From Nonomuraea thailandensis (GTDB taxonomy: Bacteria; Actinomycetota; Actinomycetes; Streptosporangiales; Streptosporangiaceae), in the NCBI RefSeq assembly GCF_024172165.1, contig NZ_JAMZEB010000002.1, forward strand, positions 1,178,001 to 1,242,000: a stretch of DNA of 64,000 nucleotides. Direction: 5' to 3'. The position numbers and the translations under genes were made by a program. The stretch's first letter is position 1. Each line of letters opens with the position of its first letter. Shown here one piece after another: positions 32,582 to 41,367 of the stretch. The notes under the pieces are model-generated. The model made no database searches and was not told the origin of the DNA. It saw only the letters and a list, made by a program, of their open reading frames with translations.

Positions 32582-32609
32582 GGCCGCATTCTGTCAGGCC
32601 ACGCGCGGC

Positions 32610-33143
32610 TCACTCGCGGTACATCGGCCTTGTGGCGTCCTCGGGGTTGTGGTGCGGCGGCAGGTACGGCGACTGCGGCGACGCCGAGCCCCACGTGGAC
32701 TCGTACTCCACGGGCTCGGCCAGGTCACGCGCCGAGCCCCGCCAGCGCGACGGGAACAGCGAGGCCACCAGCAGCGTCACGCCGACCACGACCAGCATCC
32801 CCGAGTAGGCCGAGGTGGTGAAGCCGTTCCTGAACACGCCGGGCAGCAGGTCCACGGGCAGCAGCCGCACCCTGGTGAACAGCTCGACGAACGGCATGAC
32901 CCCGACGGCGGTGAAGGCCAGGCCGCCGAGCAGCGAGGCCACGGGTGACAGGCGCGAGCCGGCCAGGAAGGCCAGGACGATCGCCGTCGCGGCGAGCACG
33001 CCGACCGCGACCCAGGAGATCCGGAAGGACTGCTGCGCCTGCAGCGTGAGGTCGCCGACGCCGTACCACAGACCGGCGGCGACGAGAGGCGGGAGGAGCA
33101 GTCCCGCGACCACTCCCAGAGCGTGACGGGCACCGTTTGACAT
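32610..33143 (-). CDS. four-helix membrane protein, unknown
   Basis: This 177-residue protein has about four membrane helices (ALGVVAGLLLPPLVAAGLWY; WVAVGVLAATAIVLAFLAG; VASLLGGLAFTAVGVMPFV; YSGMLVVVGVTLLVASLF) and a polar C-terminal tail of 45 residues rich in Pro/Ser/Tyr. No catalytic motif is visible. The layout is typical of conserved actinomycete membrane proteins of unknown role. It lies between the M1 peptidase and the folate pair on the same strand, with no overlap. Confidence 0.7.
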   Translation of the reverse strand: MSNGARHALGVVAGLLLPPLVAAGLWYGVGDLTLQAQQSFRISWVAVGVLAATAIVLAFLAGSRLSPVASLLGGLAFTAVGVMPFVELFTRVRLLPVDLLPGVFRNGFTTSAYSGMLVVVGVTLLVASLFPSRWRGSARDLAEPVEYESTWGSASPQSPYLPPHHNPEDATRPMYRE

Positions 33144-33192
33144 GACTAACCCCGTTTGTTTGGCTCTGTCCCAACCTACTCTCCGGGGTACG

Positions 33193-34698
33193 TCAGCGTG
33201 GCGTGGTCTTCGAGTCCAGCCACGTGTTGATGAGTTTCGTGAAGTCGCGGCCGGTGTGCTTGTTGATCCACTTCACGAACGCGGCCCTGTCCTGGGTGGT
33301 GTTGCGGTGCTCCTGGGGCCAGGCCCTGGTCATCGCCCAGAACTTCCGGTCGCCGAGCCGCTCCCTGATCTCGTGCAGCATGATCGCGGGGCTGTAGTAG
33401 ACGTTGCTCTGGCCGAACGCGTCGCGCCGGTAGTCGCCCGGCGGGCCGTTCTCCCTGCGCAGCTCGGCGTCGTACGTCCGGATGTTGGCGATGAACTCGT
33501 CGATCGTGCCGTCCTCGTGGTCGGCGTACCACTGCATCTCGAAGTACATCGCGAAGCCCTCGTTCAGCCACATGTCACGCCAGGTGCGCGGCGTGACCGT
33601 GTCGCCGAACCAGTGGTGCGCCAGCTCGTGCGCCACCACCGACGGCTCCATGTAGCGGGGGCCGAGCGCGATCATCTGCTGGGTCTCCATGCCGGAGTCG
33701 CTGGTGGCCACCAGCCCGGCGCTCGGGAACGGGTAGGGCCCGAGCTTCTTCTCCAGCCACCGCATGATCGCCGGCATCCGCCGCGCCACCGGCAGCTGCT
33801 CGGCCACGTCCTCCGGGCGGATCCAGTACGTGATCGGGATCCCGCGCGGCCCCTTGTCCTTGAACATCCGGAACTTGTCGGCCGCGAACACCGTCAGGTA
33901 ACTGGCCACGGGATCGGTCGACTGCCACCGGAACGTGCTGGACCTGCCCTCGGTCGTCTTCCCCTGGTACGTCCCGTGCGCGACCCCCGACCACCCCTTC
34001 GGCACGGTGATCGCCACGTCGTAGAGCGCCTCGTCCGACGGATGGTCGTTGACCGGGAACCAGGTGAACGCCCCGAACGGCTCCTGCAGCGCCCACGCCC
34101 TGCCCCCGCTCCCGATCCGGAAGCCGAGGACGGAGATGTCCTTGCGCCGCTGCTTGGAGTCCACGGGCTTCGGCCTGCCGTGGTAGCGCACGGTCACGAC
34201 CGTGCCCTCGTCGGCCTCCAGCGGCTCGGCCAGCGGGATCGTCAGGTCGTCGTACCTGCGGGTCGCCCTGACCCGCGTGCCGTCCACCGTGACCTCGTCC
34301 ACCTTGAGCGCGCGCCCGAAGTCCAGCGTGACGCGGCTGACGGGCCTGGCGGCGCGGACCGTGAGCTTCGCCGTGCCGGTCAGCGTGCGGGCGCCCGGCT
34401 TCCAGTCCAGCGCCAGGTCGTAGTGGAGCACGTCGATCGACGGGTTGCCGTAGGCCGGGTAGACAGGGTCGGCGACCGGCCGCGACCGGCCCTGCTCGTA
34501 CGCGCTCAGATCGACGGCGGGCCGCTGCTCGGCCCGGGCGGGGCTCGCGGCCGGGCTGGCCGCCGGGCTCGCGGACCCGGCGGGCCCGGCCGACGCGGCC
34601 ACGGGCGGCGCGGGCGGGGGAGCGCTGCACGCCGACGCGGCCAGCGTGACGGTCACCAGGGACAAGGCGGTCATCAGGGATAAAGGGGGCCTCCGCAT
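33193..34698 (-). CDS. secreted M1-family metallopeptidase lipoprotein
   Basis: This 501-residue protein has a lipoprotein signal (SLMTALSLVTVTLAASAC) and an Ala/Pro/Ser linker, then the M1 beta-sandwich and a thermolysin-like catalytic domain: HELAHHWFG (zinc His357 and His361, general base Glu358) with the third ligand in WLNEGFAMY. It lacks the large C-terminal domain of full aminopeptidase N. It should trim peptides outside the cell while anchored to the membrane. The ATG at 34698 lies 7 nt after TAGCTT; the in-frame TTG at 34707 is less likely. Confidence 0.9.
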   Translation of the reverse strand: MRRPPLSLMTALSLVTVTLAASACSAPPPAPPVAASAGPAGSASPAASPAASPARAEQRPAVDLSAYEQGRSRPVADPVYPAYGNPSIDVLHYDLALDWKPGARTLTGTAKLTVRAARPVSRVTLDFGRALKVDEVTVDGTRVRATRRYDDLTIPLAEPLEADEGTVVTVRYHGRPKPVDSKQRRKDISVLGFRIGSGGRAWALQEPFGAFTWFPVNDHPSDEALYDVAITVPKGWSGVAHGTYQGKTTEGRSSTFRWQSTDPVASYLTVFAADKFRMFKDKGPRGIPITYWIRPEDVAEQLPVARRMPAIMRWLEKKLGPYPFPSAGLVATSDSGMETQQMIALGPRYMEPSVVAHELAHHWFGDTVTPRTWRDMWLNEGFAMYFEMQWYADHEDGTIDEFIANIRTYDAELRRENGPPGDYRRDAFGQSNVYYSPAIMLHEIRERLGDRKFWAMTRAWPQEHRNTTQDRAAFVKWINKHTGRDFTKLINTWLDSKTTPR

Positions 34699-34705
34699 TC
34701 GCGTC

Positions 34706-34734
34706 AAGCTAGTGACGGCGGCCGAGTCCCCACA
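34706..34734 (-). promoter_or_regulatory. promoter of the M1 peptidase gene
   Basis: On the minus strand TTGTGG and TAGCTT are 18 bp apart, and TAGCTT ends 7 nt before the ATG at 34698. This predicts a leaderless mRNA. Confidence 0.55.
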
Positions 34735-34870
34735 ACGCGTTTATCCGTTCCGTGATCAGGAACCCGCGGCTTTCGAAAGATCCCGGCTGGTCCGGACCGT
34801 TGCTGAAAAGTCCCTGTGAAGCCGCCCGTGGGGCTATGCCGCGGCCGGTCGCTTGGGCATCGTGGGCCGC

Positions 34871-35782
34871 ATGAGATCCGCGATCCTGAAGACCGCACTC
34901 GGCAGTGCCTTGATCGTCGTCATGCTCGGCGGTGTGCCGGTGCAGGCGGCGACGAAGCCGGACACGTTCCCGCTGCCCAACGGGTTCCAGCCGGAGGGCA
35001 TCGCGATCGGGGGCCACTACGCCTACTTCGGCTCACGCGCGACCGGTGACATCTATCGGGCCGACCTGCGTACCGGGAAGGGAGGCGTGATCAGCAAGGG
35101 GCCGGGCACGCAGTCGCTCGGGCTCAAGACCGACGGCCGCGGCCGGCTGTTCGTGGCCGGGGGCAACGCGGGGAACGCGCGGGTGATCGACCTGCGCACC
35201 GGGGCCGTCATCAAGTCGTACCAGCTCGCCACCGGCACGTCGTTCGTCAACGACGTGATCCTCTTCCGCGGCGCCGCGTACTACACCGACTCGGCCAACC
35301 CGGTGCTCTACAAGCTGGACCTCGGCCGGGGCGGCTCGCTGCCCGGCGAGGCCGTCAAGATCCCGCTCAGCGGCGCGATCCAGTACACGACCGGCAACAA
35401 CGCCAACGGCATCGCCCCCAGCCCCGACGGCAGGTCGCTGCTGATCGTCCAGTCCAACACCGGCAAGCTGTTCGAGGCGGACCCGTCCTCCGGTGTCACC
35501 ACCGAGGTGGACCTGGGCGGGGAGACGCTGGTCAACGGCGACGGCCTGCTCCTGGCCGGCCGCACCCTCTACGCCGTCCAGAACCGGCTGAACACGGTCG
35601 CCGCGATCGGCCTGGCCCGCGACGGCGCCTCCGGCAAGCTCATCAGGCGGATCACCGACGACAGGTTCGACGTCCCCACGACCGTCGCCGCTCATGGCCG
35701 CCGCCTCTACCTGCCCAACGCCCGCTTCACCACCACCCCGACCCCCGACACCACCTACGACGTGGTCGCGATCAAGCCCTGA
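34871..35782 (+). CDS. secreted beta-propeller protein (SMP-30/gluconolactonase-like)
   Basis: This 303-residue protein has a signal peptide (SALIVVMLGGVPVQA) and repeated four-stranded blades such as QPEGIAIGGHYAYFGS, LGLKTDGRGRLFVAGG, NGIAPSPDGRSLLIV and VNGDGLLLAGRTLYAV. This is a six-bladed propeller of the SMP-30/LRE kind. Whether it is an enzyme or a binding protein is unclear; the metal ligands of gluconolactonases cannot be assigned with certainty. The ATG at 34871 opens the signal peptide; a TTG six codons upstream is possible. A strong hairpin follows the stop. Confidence 0.8.
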   Translation: MRSAILKTALGSALIVVMLGGVPVQAATKPDTFPLPNGFQPEGIAIGGHYAYFGSRATGDIYRADLRTGKGGVISKGPGTQSLGLKTDGRGRLFVAGGNAGNARVIDLRTGAVIKSYQLATGTSFVNDVILFRGAAYYTDSANPVLYKLDLGRGGSLPGEAVKIPLSGAIQYTTGNNANGIAPSPDGRSLLIVQSNTGKLFEADPSSGVTTEVDLGGETLVNGDGLLLAGRTLYAVQNRLNTVAAIGLARDGASGKLIRRITDDRFDVPTTVAAHGRRLYLPNARFTTTPTPDTTYDVVAIKP

Positions 35783-35791
35783 GGCCCGCTG

Positions 35792-35820
35792 GAGCGTCCC
35801 GGGCCTTCCCCGGGGCGCTC
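35792..35820. terminator. bidirectional hairpin between convergent genes
   Basis: GAGCGTCCCGGG and CCCGGGGCGCTC form a 12-bp stem (one G-U pair) with a 5-nt loop. It lies between the propeller gene stop and the FMN reductase stop. Confidence 0.65.
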
Positions 35821-35834
35821 ACACGGTCAAGGGG

Positions 35835-36449
35835 CTACTCCACGGGCCGCAGCGCCGCGAGCTGCTGCTCGAACGGCACGACCGTCTCCTCCTCCGGCTC
35901 CCGGGGAGCCCGGTGCGACAGCAGGCCCGCCAGCTCCTGCGCGGCGCGGGCGATGCGCTCGCCGAGCCCGTCGGTGAACGGGTCCCCGCCGTGCGATCCG
36001 GCGGCGCCCCAGTCCTCCGCGGCCGCGTACACGGCGGTCGGGACGACCACCGCGCGCAGGTAGGCGAACATCGGCCGCAGCGCGTGCTCCAGGGCCAGCG
36101 AGTGCCGGGGCGTGCCGCCGGTGGCGGCGATCAGCACGGGCTTGCCCGCCAGCGCGGTGTTGTCGATCACGTCGAAGAACGACTTGAACAGGCCGCTGTA
36201 CGAGCCGCTGAAGATCGGCGTGACCGCGACGAGCGCGTCCGCCTGCGTCACGGCCTCGATCACCTCGCGCAGGCGGGTGTTCGGGAAGCCGGTGACGAAG
36301 TTGTTCGCGATGTCCACGGCCAGGTCGCGCAGCTCGACCACGCGGACCTCCACCTCCGCCCGCTGCGCCACCGCCTCGGTCAGGCGGTCGGCCAGCAGGC
36401 GGGTGGAGGAGGGCTGCGTCAGCCCCGCCGTGACGACGACGAGCTTCAT
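35835..36449 (-). CDS. NADPH-dependent FMN reductase, CE1759 type
   Basis: This 204-residue flavodoxin-fold reductase has the N-terminal phosphate loop TAGLTQPSSTRLLADRL, the flavin-contacting TPIFSGSYSGLFKSFFDVID and AATGGTPRHSLALEHALRP. It should supply reduced FMN to the LLM-class monooxygenase encoded just upstream on the same strand. This pairing is the usual CE1758/CE1759 arrangement in actinobacteria. GAAGGAG precedes the ATG, 33 bp after the monooxygenase stop. Confidence 0.9.
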   Translation of the reverse strand: MKLVVVTAGLTQPSSTRLLADRLTEAVAQRAEVEVRVVELRDLAVDIANNFVTGFPNTRLREVIEAVTQADALVAVTPIFSGSYSGLFKSFFDVIDNTALAGKPVLIAATGGTPRHSLALEHALRPMFAYLRAVVVPTAVYAAAEDWGAAGSHGGDPFTDGLGERIARAAQELAGLLSHRAPREPEEETVVPFEQQLAALRPVE

Positions 36450-36482
36450 GGTTCTCCTTCGGGGGTGCGTTCGTGCGGGGCT

Positions 36483-37640
36483 TCAGGCGCCGACCGGAGC
36501 CTCGGGCGCTTCAGCGTCCTCGGCGTCCTTGGCGTTTCCGGCGTTTCCGGCGTTCCCGGTGTTCCCGGCGTTCTTCGCGGCGAGCAGGGAGACGTGCGTG
36601 GGCGCGCCGGGGACCTCGGCCGGGCGGTCCTTGGCGAACTCCTTGCGCAGCACCGGCACCACCTCCTCGCCCAGGAGGTCGAGCTGCTCCAGCACGGTCT
36701 TCAGCGGCAGGCCCGCGTGGTCCATGAGGAAGAGCTGGCGCTGGTAGTCGCCGAAGAACTCCCTGAACTCCAGCGTCCTGTCGATCACCTGCTGCGGGCT
36801 GCCGACGGTCAGCGGCGTCTCGGCCATGAACTCCTCCAGCGACGGCCCGTGGCCGTACACGGGGGCGACGTCGAAGTACGGGCGGAACTCGCGTACCGCG
36901 TCCTGGGAGTTCTTGCGGATGAACACCTGCCCGCCCAGGCCCACCACCGCCTGCTCGGGGGTGCCGTGGCCGTAGTGCGCGTACCGCTGCCGGTAGAGGC
37001 TGATCAGGCGCATGAAGTGCTCCTTCGGCCAGAAAATGTTGTTGGCGAAGAAGCCGTCGCCGTAGTAGGCGGCCTGCTCGGCGATCTCGGGGCTGCGGAT
37101 CGAGCCGTGCCAGACGAACGGCGGCACCCCGTCGAGCGGGCGCGGCGTGCTGGTGAAGCCCTGCAGCGGCGTACGGAAGCGGCCCTCCCAGTCCACGACG
37201 TCCTCGCGCCACAGCTTGTGCAGCAGCGCGTAGTTCTCGATGGCCAGCGGGATGCCCTGGCGGATGTCCTGCCCGAACCACGGGTACACCGGGCCGGTGT
37301 TGCCGCGGCCCAGCATGAGGTCAACCCGGCCGTCGGCCAGGTGCTGCAGCATCGCGAAGTCCTCGGCGATCTTCACCGGGTCGTTCGTCGTGATCAACGT
37401 CGTGGCGGTCGACAACTGCAGCCGCTCGGTCCTGGCGGCGATGTAGCCGAGCATGGTGGTGGGGGAGGACGGGACGAACGGCGGGTTGTGGTGCTCACCG
37501 GTCGCGAAGACGTCCAGCCCGACCTCCTCCGTCTTGAGCGCGATCGCCACCATCGCCTTGATCCGCTCGTGCTCGGTCGGGGTCCTGCCGTTGGTGGGGT
37601 CCGTGGTGACGTCGCCCACACTGAAGATACCGAACTGCAC
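36483..37640 (-). CDS. LLM-class flavin-dependent oxidoreductase, CE1758 type
   Basis: This 385-residue luciferase-like TIM-barrel enzyme uses reduced FMN from the neighbouring reductase. VQFGIFSVGDVTTDP is the family start, with TGEHHNPPF, LMLGRGNTGPVYPWFG and FGDYQRQLFLMDHAGLP further on. I chose the GTG at 37640 because GGTGA lies 5 nt upstream and it matches the family N-terminus; GTG 37649 or TTG 37652 are possible. The last 30 residues are an odd NAGN/DAE repeat tail encoded by 9-bp tandem repeats. The substrate is unknown. Confidence 0.9.
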   Translation of the reverse strand: MQFGIFSVGDVTTDPTNGRTPTEHERIKAMVAIALKTEEVGLDVFATGEHHNPPFVPSSPTTMLGYIAARTERLQLSTATTLITTNDPVKIAEDFAMLQHLADGRVDLMLGRGNTGPVYPWFGQDIRQGIPLAIENYALLHKLWREDVVDWEGRFRTPLQGFTSTPRPLDGVPPFVWHGSIRSPEIAEQAAYYGDGFFANNIFWPKEHFMRLISLYRQRYAHYGHGTPEQAVVGLGGQVFIRKNSQDAVREFRPYFDVAPVYGHGPSLEEFMAETPLTVGSPQQVIDRTLEFREFFGDYQRQLFLMDHAGLPLKTVLEQLDLLGEEVVPVLRKEFAKDRPAEVPGAPTHVSLLAAKNAGNTGNAGNAGNAKDAEDAEAPEAPVGA

Positions 37641-37717
37641 TTTAGTCACCAACCCTGACTGTTGAATCTTTGACGGCTACGGTAGCGTCCGCACCTCCTC
37701 AGATATTCCATCATGGG

Positions 37718-38254
37718 TTAGCCGTGCTGCCTGGCACGGAAGGCCGCCGCCTTGGCCCGGTTGCCGCAACCGCGCATGTCGCACCAGCGGCGCGTGCGCC
37801 GGTGTGAGGCGTCGAGGTAGAGCCGCGTGCACGGGGCGGCCTCGCACTCCCTGATCAGCTCCGCCTGCGGGCCGCCCAGCAACTCGGCCGCCGCCCGCGC
37901 CGTGCTGGCCAGCGCCGCGCGCAGATCGCCGCCGCGTTCCACGCCGCGCTCGCCGAGCAGCACGCCCGCGGGCGCGTGCCGCGCGGCCGCGTTCAGCGTG
38001 GCGCGGTCGGCGGCGTCCATGGACGTTCCTGCACGGGCCGCGGACGCCAGCCGGTAGATCGCCTCGCGCAACGCCCTGGCCTCCGCCAGATCCCCCTCGC
38101 TCGCCGCCGGCTGGACGTCGAGCAGCCCGGCCGCCACCGTCCAGCGGGCCAGGTCGCCCGGCGTCGCCAGCAGGTCGATGCGCTCGCCGCGCCGGTGGCC
38201 GACGGTGCCGGCCAGGTCGAGCCCGAGGTTTCCGCTGATGAAGGTGAAGTCCAT
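37718..38254 (-). CDS. CGNR zinc-finger transcriptional regulator
   Basis: This 178-residue protein has an N-terminal ABATE (stress-induced regulator) domain (GNLGLDLAGTV ... LREAIYRLASAARAG) and a C-terminal CGNR zinc finger with Cys in CEAAPC, the RRTRRWCDMRGCGNR core and a basic end. Members regulate adjoining genes. It is divergent from an MFS transporter; repeats of AGTAACCGC between them are likely operators. The ATG at 38254 lies 7 nt after TACTAT on the minus strand, so it is probably leaderless. Confidence 0.9.
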   Translation of the reverse strand: MDFTFISGNLGLDLAGTVGHRRGERIDLLATPGDLARWTVAAGLLDVQPAASEGDLAEARALREAIYRLASAARAGTSMDAADRATLNAAARHAPAGVLLGERGVERGGDLRAALASTARAAAELLGGPQAELIRECEAAPCTRLYLDASHRRTRRWCDMRGCGNRAKAAAFRARQHG

Positions 38255-38261
38255 GGGCTCG

Positions 38262-38325
38262 ATAGTAACCGCGTTGACAAGTTACTTTTCGGGCTGCCAG
38301 GGTGAGTAACCGCCAAAGCCGGTTA
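38262..38325. promoter_or_regulatory. CGNR promoter and repeated operator-like elements
   Basis: TACTAT (38267-38262, minus) is the -10 of the regulator gene. AGTAACCGC occurs at 38264-38272 and 38305-38313 (41 bp apart). Inverted repeats are GTAAC-N11-GTTAC (38265-38285) and TAACCG-N7-CGGTTA (38307-38325). A consensus TTGACA lies at 38274-38279 on the plus strand. Confidence 0.55.
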
Positions 38326-38345
38326 TTTAAGGGAAGGTGCGTGTG

Positions 38346-39644
38346 ATGACAGCGGCGGAGACAGTCCCGCGGGGCGGGGGCGTGCGGCCCGATCGGCGCG
38401 CGTACGGGCCGCGGCACCGGTGGGTGGTGCTGGCCGTGGGCGTCGGCGCGCAGGCCGCCTTCGCGGCGATGTTCTCCGGCATCCCCGTCACCGGGGTGTC
38501 CATGCGGGCCGGTTACCACCTGTCCACGGAGGCGCTCGGCCTCGTGCTGGCCTGCCTGGGGCTCGGGGTGGCGGCCTCCGACATCGTGTGGGGGCTGCTG
38601 ACCGACCGCTTCGGGGACCGGCGCGTCCTGCTCACGGGGTTGAGCGCGACGGGCGCGCTGCTGGCGGTGATGGCCGTCGCCGTGACCCCGCCGGACGGCG
38701 CGGGCGTCGCGCTGCTCGCACTCTGCCTGGCGCTCGCCGGCGCGCTGGGCGGCAGCGTGAACGGGGCCTCGGGACGGGCGGTCATGACCTGGTTCGCGGA
38801 GGGGGAGCGGGGCTTCGCGATGAGCATCCGGCAGACGGCCATCCCGGTGGGCGGCGCGGTGGGGGTGGCGCTGCTGCCGTGGCTGGCCGGCTCGTACGGC
38901 TTCCGCGCCGCCTACGCCGTACCGGCCGCCTTCTGCCTCGCCGCGGCGGCGGCCACCTGGCGCTGGCTCCACGAACCCGCCCCGCCCGACCCCGGCACCG
39001 GACCGGCCGCGCCCGCTTCCGGCGCACGTCCACGTGGCGGGGCGGCTCCGCGACCGGAGGTCGCCGACGACCGCTCACCCCTGCGCCGCTGGGACGTGTG
39101 GCGGCTGGCCCTGGCAGGCGCCCTGCTCACCGTCCCCCAGTTCGCCGTGCTCTCCTTCACCGCGATCTTCCTGCACGACGTCAAGGGCGAGGGCGCCACC
39201 CTGGCCGGCATCACCGTCGTGATCGCCCAGCTGGGCGGCGGCGCGGCCCGCATCTGGACCGGCCGCCGCACCGACCGCACGGGCGCCCGCCGCACCCACA
39301 TCAGGGCCATCGGCGTCCTGGCCGCCCTCGCCATGGCGGGCGCCGCGGCGCTCACCGACGCCCCCACCCCGCTCACCGTCACCGCCCTGGCGCTCGGCGG
39401 CCTCCTGGCCAACGCCTGGCACGGCGTCGCCTACACCGAGATCGCCGCGATGGCGGGCGCGTCCAGGGCCGGCGCCGCCCTGGGCCTCCTGGGCACCACC
39501 CTGTTCGCGATGGGCTTCCTGACCCCGCTGCTCATCCCCATGGTCATCGCCCACACCTCCTGGGCGGCGGTCTGGGGCCTGGCCGCCGCAGCCTCCCTCC
39601 TCGCCGTCCCCCTCGCACCGGGCGAGGCGAGAGCACGCCGATGA
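38346..39644 (+). CDS. MFS transporter
   Basis: This 432-residue transporter has twelve predicted helices, the loop motif GLLTDRFGDRRV between helices 2 and 3, and a polar Pro/Gly/Arg linker around residues 205-245. The second-half copy of the loop motif reads GRRTDRTGARRTH. An export or uptake role for a small metabolite is likely; its regulator is the divergent CGNR protein. GGGAAGG lies 8 nt before the ATG at 38346; GTG codons at 38337 and 38343 are alternatives. Confidence 0.88.
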   Translation: MTAAETVPRGGGVRPDRRAYGPRHRWVVLAVGVGAQAAFAAMFSGIPVTGVSMRAGYHLSTEALGLVLACLGLGVAASDIVWGLLTDRFGDRRVLLTGLSATGALLAVMAVAVTPPDGAGVALLALCLALAGALGGSVNGASGRAVMTWFAEGERGFAMSIRQTAIPVGGAVGVALLPWLAGSYGFRAAYAVPAAFCLAAAAATWRWLHEPAPPDPGTGPAAPASGARPRGGAAPRPEVADDRSPLRRWDVWRLALAGALLTVPQFAVLSFTAIFLHDVKGEGATLAGITVVIAQLGGGAARIWTGRRTDRTGARRTHIRAIGVLAALAMAGAAALTDAPTPLTVTALALGGLLANAWHGVAYTEIAAMAGASRAGAALGLLGTTLFAMGFLTPLLIPMVIAHTSWAAVWGLAAAASLLAVPLAPGEARARR

Positions 39645-39698
39645 CACCACAGCGCGGCGAGGAGGCCAGGGCGCCGAGGAGATCAAGGCTCGGCGAGG

Positions 39699-40349
39699 TC
39701 AGAGCGCGTTGATGTCGGCGGGCCCGAGGATCCGCTTCGCCGCACCCCGCTCCGCCACCGTGATCATCGCCCGCCCGACCTGCTCGGTCGTGGTCACCCC
39801 GCCCGCGACCAGCCGCCGCAACACCGGGAAGAGCGGCCGGGTGATGACGTACGCCGCCTGGTAGAGCCGTGTGCGGGAGCGGACGCCGTGCATCGGCTGC
39901 ACATACCCCGGCCGGAACACGTACGCCTCCAGCGGCAGCGCGAGCAGCGCGTTCTCGGTCTCCCCCTTCACCCTGGCCCACATGGCCCGCCCCCGGGCGT
40001 CGGCCCCGGCGCCGGACACGTACACGAACGTCGATCCGGGGCTGAGCCGCGCCAGCGTCCCACCCGCCGACAGCGTGAAGTCGTAGGTGATCCTCCGATA
40101 GTCCTGCTCCCGCATCCCGGCCGACGAGACCCCCAGACAGAAGAAGCACGCGTCGTACCCGCCGAGCTCCCCCTCGACGGGAGCCAGGTCGAGCAGATCG
40201 TCATGCAGGATCTCCCGCAACTTCCCGTGCGCGACCCCGGCCGGGGCCCGCCCGACCGCCAGCACGGCCGTGACCCGTCCGTCGAGCAGGCACTCCCTGA
40301 GCACTCCCCGCCCGATCATGCCGGTCGCCCCGAACAGGATCACCCTCAT
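39699..40349 (-). CDS. atypical SDR / NAD(P)-binding epimerase-like protein
   Basis: This 216-residue Rossmann protein starts VILFGATGMIGRGVLRECL, with the NAD(P)-binding Gly motif, followed by ACFFCLGVSSAGMREQDYRRI and FVYVSGAGAD. The classical YxxxK is replaced by RVKGETENALLAL with a conserved Lys, as in NmrA/HTATIP2-like atypical SDRs. Its role is probably an oxidoreductase or redox-sensing protein. GGAAGGAG precedes the ATG. It is convergent with the MFS gene. Confidence 0.85.
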   Translation of the reverse strand: MRVILFGATGMIGRGVLRECLLDGRVTAVLAVGRAPAGVAHGKLREILHDDLLDLAPVEGELGGYDACFFCLGVSSAGMREQDYRRITYDFTLSAGGTLARLSPGSTFVYVSGAGADARGRAMWARVKGETENALLALPLEAYVFRPGYVQPMHGVRSRTRLYQAAYVITRPLFPVLRRLVAGGVTTTEQVGRAMITVAERGAAKRILGPADINAL

Positions 40350-40433
40350 CCCCTGCTCCTTCCTGGTGTGGAATCCAGGACACGGTCTACCTGGGATTTT
40401 AGGATGTTCTTAAGGCCGTGCGCGGGAGGCGCT

Positions 40434-40750
40434 GTGACAGCGGAGTGGGAGATCCTCTTCACCGAAGAAGGACACGGTCACCGGCTCCAGGATCCCGAAC
40501 ATGAAGGAGCTTCGACCGGGCAGCGACTGGCGGCGCTGGCGTGAGAGCGACCACCTGGAGCGGGCCGTCCAGACCGCCGGGGGCGAGGAGCCGTTCGAGG
40601 AGGAGATCCGCCGTTCACGTGCCGAGGGTGTCGCAGATAGAAGGGGGAGACGTCTCGACCAGAGAGGTGCTCGACCGCTACGTTGCCGCCCTCGGCGGGA
40701 CGCTCAAACTGATCGCCGACCTCGGCGACGAGCAACTCAAGGTGAGCTGA
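40434..40750 (+). pseudogene. decayed HigB/HigA-type toxin-antitoxin locus
   Basis: Three pieces in different frames recall a type II toxin-antitoxin pair. The GTG at 40434 gives VTAEWEILFTEE, the start of HigB/Gp49-like toxins. Around 40499-40550 another frame gives NMKELRPGSDWRRW, which matches the middle and end of the toxin with the part between them deleted. From 40615 a third frame gives VPRVSQIEGGDVSTREVLDR then YVAALGGTLKLIADLGDEQL, the C-terminal half of a HigA-like XRE antitoxin without its complete HTH. Frameshifts and deletions make it non-functional. The 3' end overlaps the DUF4291 gene. Confidence 0.7.
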
Positions 40751-41324
40751 CGCTCGCCCCTATCGTCTCCGCCAGCTCGTCAGGCACCGGGTACGGCCGT
40801 TCGGCCGGCAGCAGCGCGCGGGTGTCCGCGCCGCCGCGGACCGCCGCATGCACCTCACGTACCCGCTCCGTGACGTCCGTGATCCCCAGCGTCCACTCCT
40901 CCACGTAGCGCCGCACCGCCTCCCCGGTCAGCCCCACCTGGATCGACCGGTACGGCAGCGCCTCGTGCCGCACCCCGCGCTCGGGATCCCACTGGATCCG
41001 CACCGGGCTGCGCCGCAGCCGACGTGCCCACTCCGGCCGCCGGTCGTCGTGGCTGAGGCAGGAGTGCGCCAGCGCCCACGCGAAGCCCTCGCGGCTGAGC
41101 TCGATCGCCAGCACCCGCTCCTGGCCGGGCTTGGTCGCGTAGCCGCACCGGTACATCATCCACAGGAACGACGGCTTGATCCACGTCATCCGCTCCCGTT
41201 TGAAGGGCGGCACGAAGCGCTGAGCGGCGACGGCGGGCGCGGCGATGGCCGCGTCGTACGCCTGGTAGACGGTGATCGACCGCTCGGTGTAAAGGGCCCG
41301 GATCTGCCGGTAGGGCACGTTCAT
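40737..41324 (-). CDS. DUF4291 family protein
   Basis: This 195-residue protein opens YRQIRALYTERSITVYQAYD and continues RFVPPFKRERMTWIKPSFLW followed by MMYRCGYATKPGQERVLAIE, the conserved core of DUF4291. The family is widespread and its function is unknown; the many conserved Arg/Trp/Tyr residues suggest binding of nucleic acid or nucleotide. I chose the ATG at 41324, directly before the conserved start. It follows the IclR gene by 43 nt on the same strand and its 3' end overlaps the toxin-antitoxin remnant. Confidence 0.82.
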   Translation of the reverse strand: MNVPYRQIRALYTERSITVYQAYDAAIAAPAVAAQRFVPPFKRERMTWIKPSFLWMMYRCGYATKPGQERVLAIELSREGFAWALAHSCLSHDDRRPEWARRLRRSPVRIQWDPERGVRHEALPYRSIQVGLTGEAVRRYVEEWTLGITDVTERVREVHAAVRGGADTRALLPAERPYPVPDELAETIGASVSSP

Positions 41325-41367
41325 GGCATACCAGACTGGCCCGGACGGGGCGGCCACGGCAACGCGA

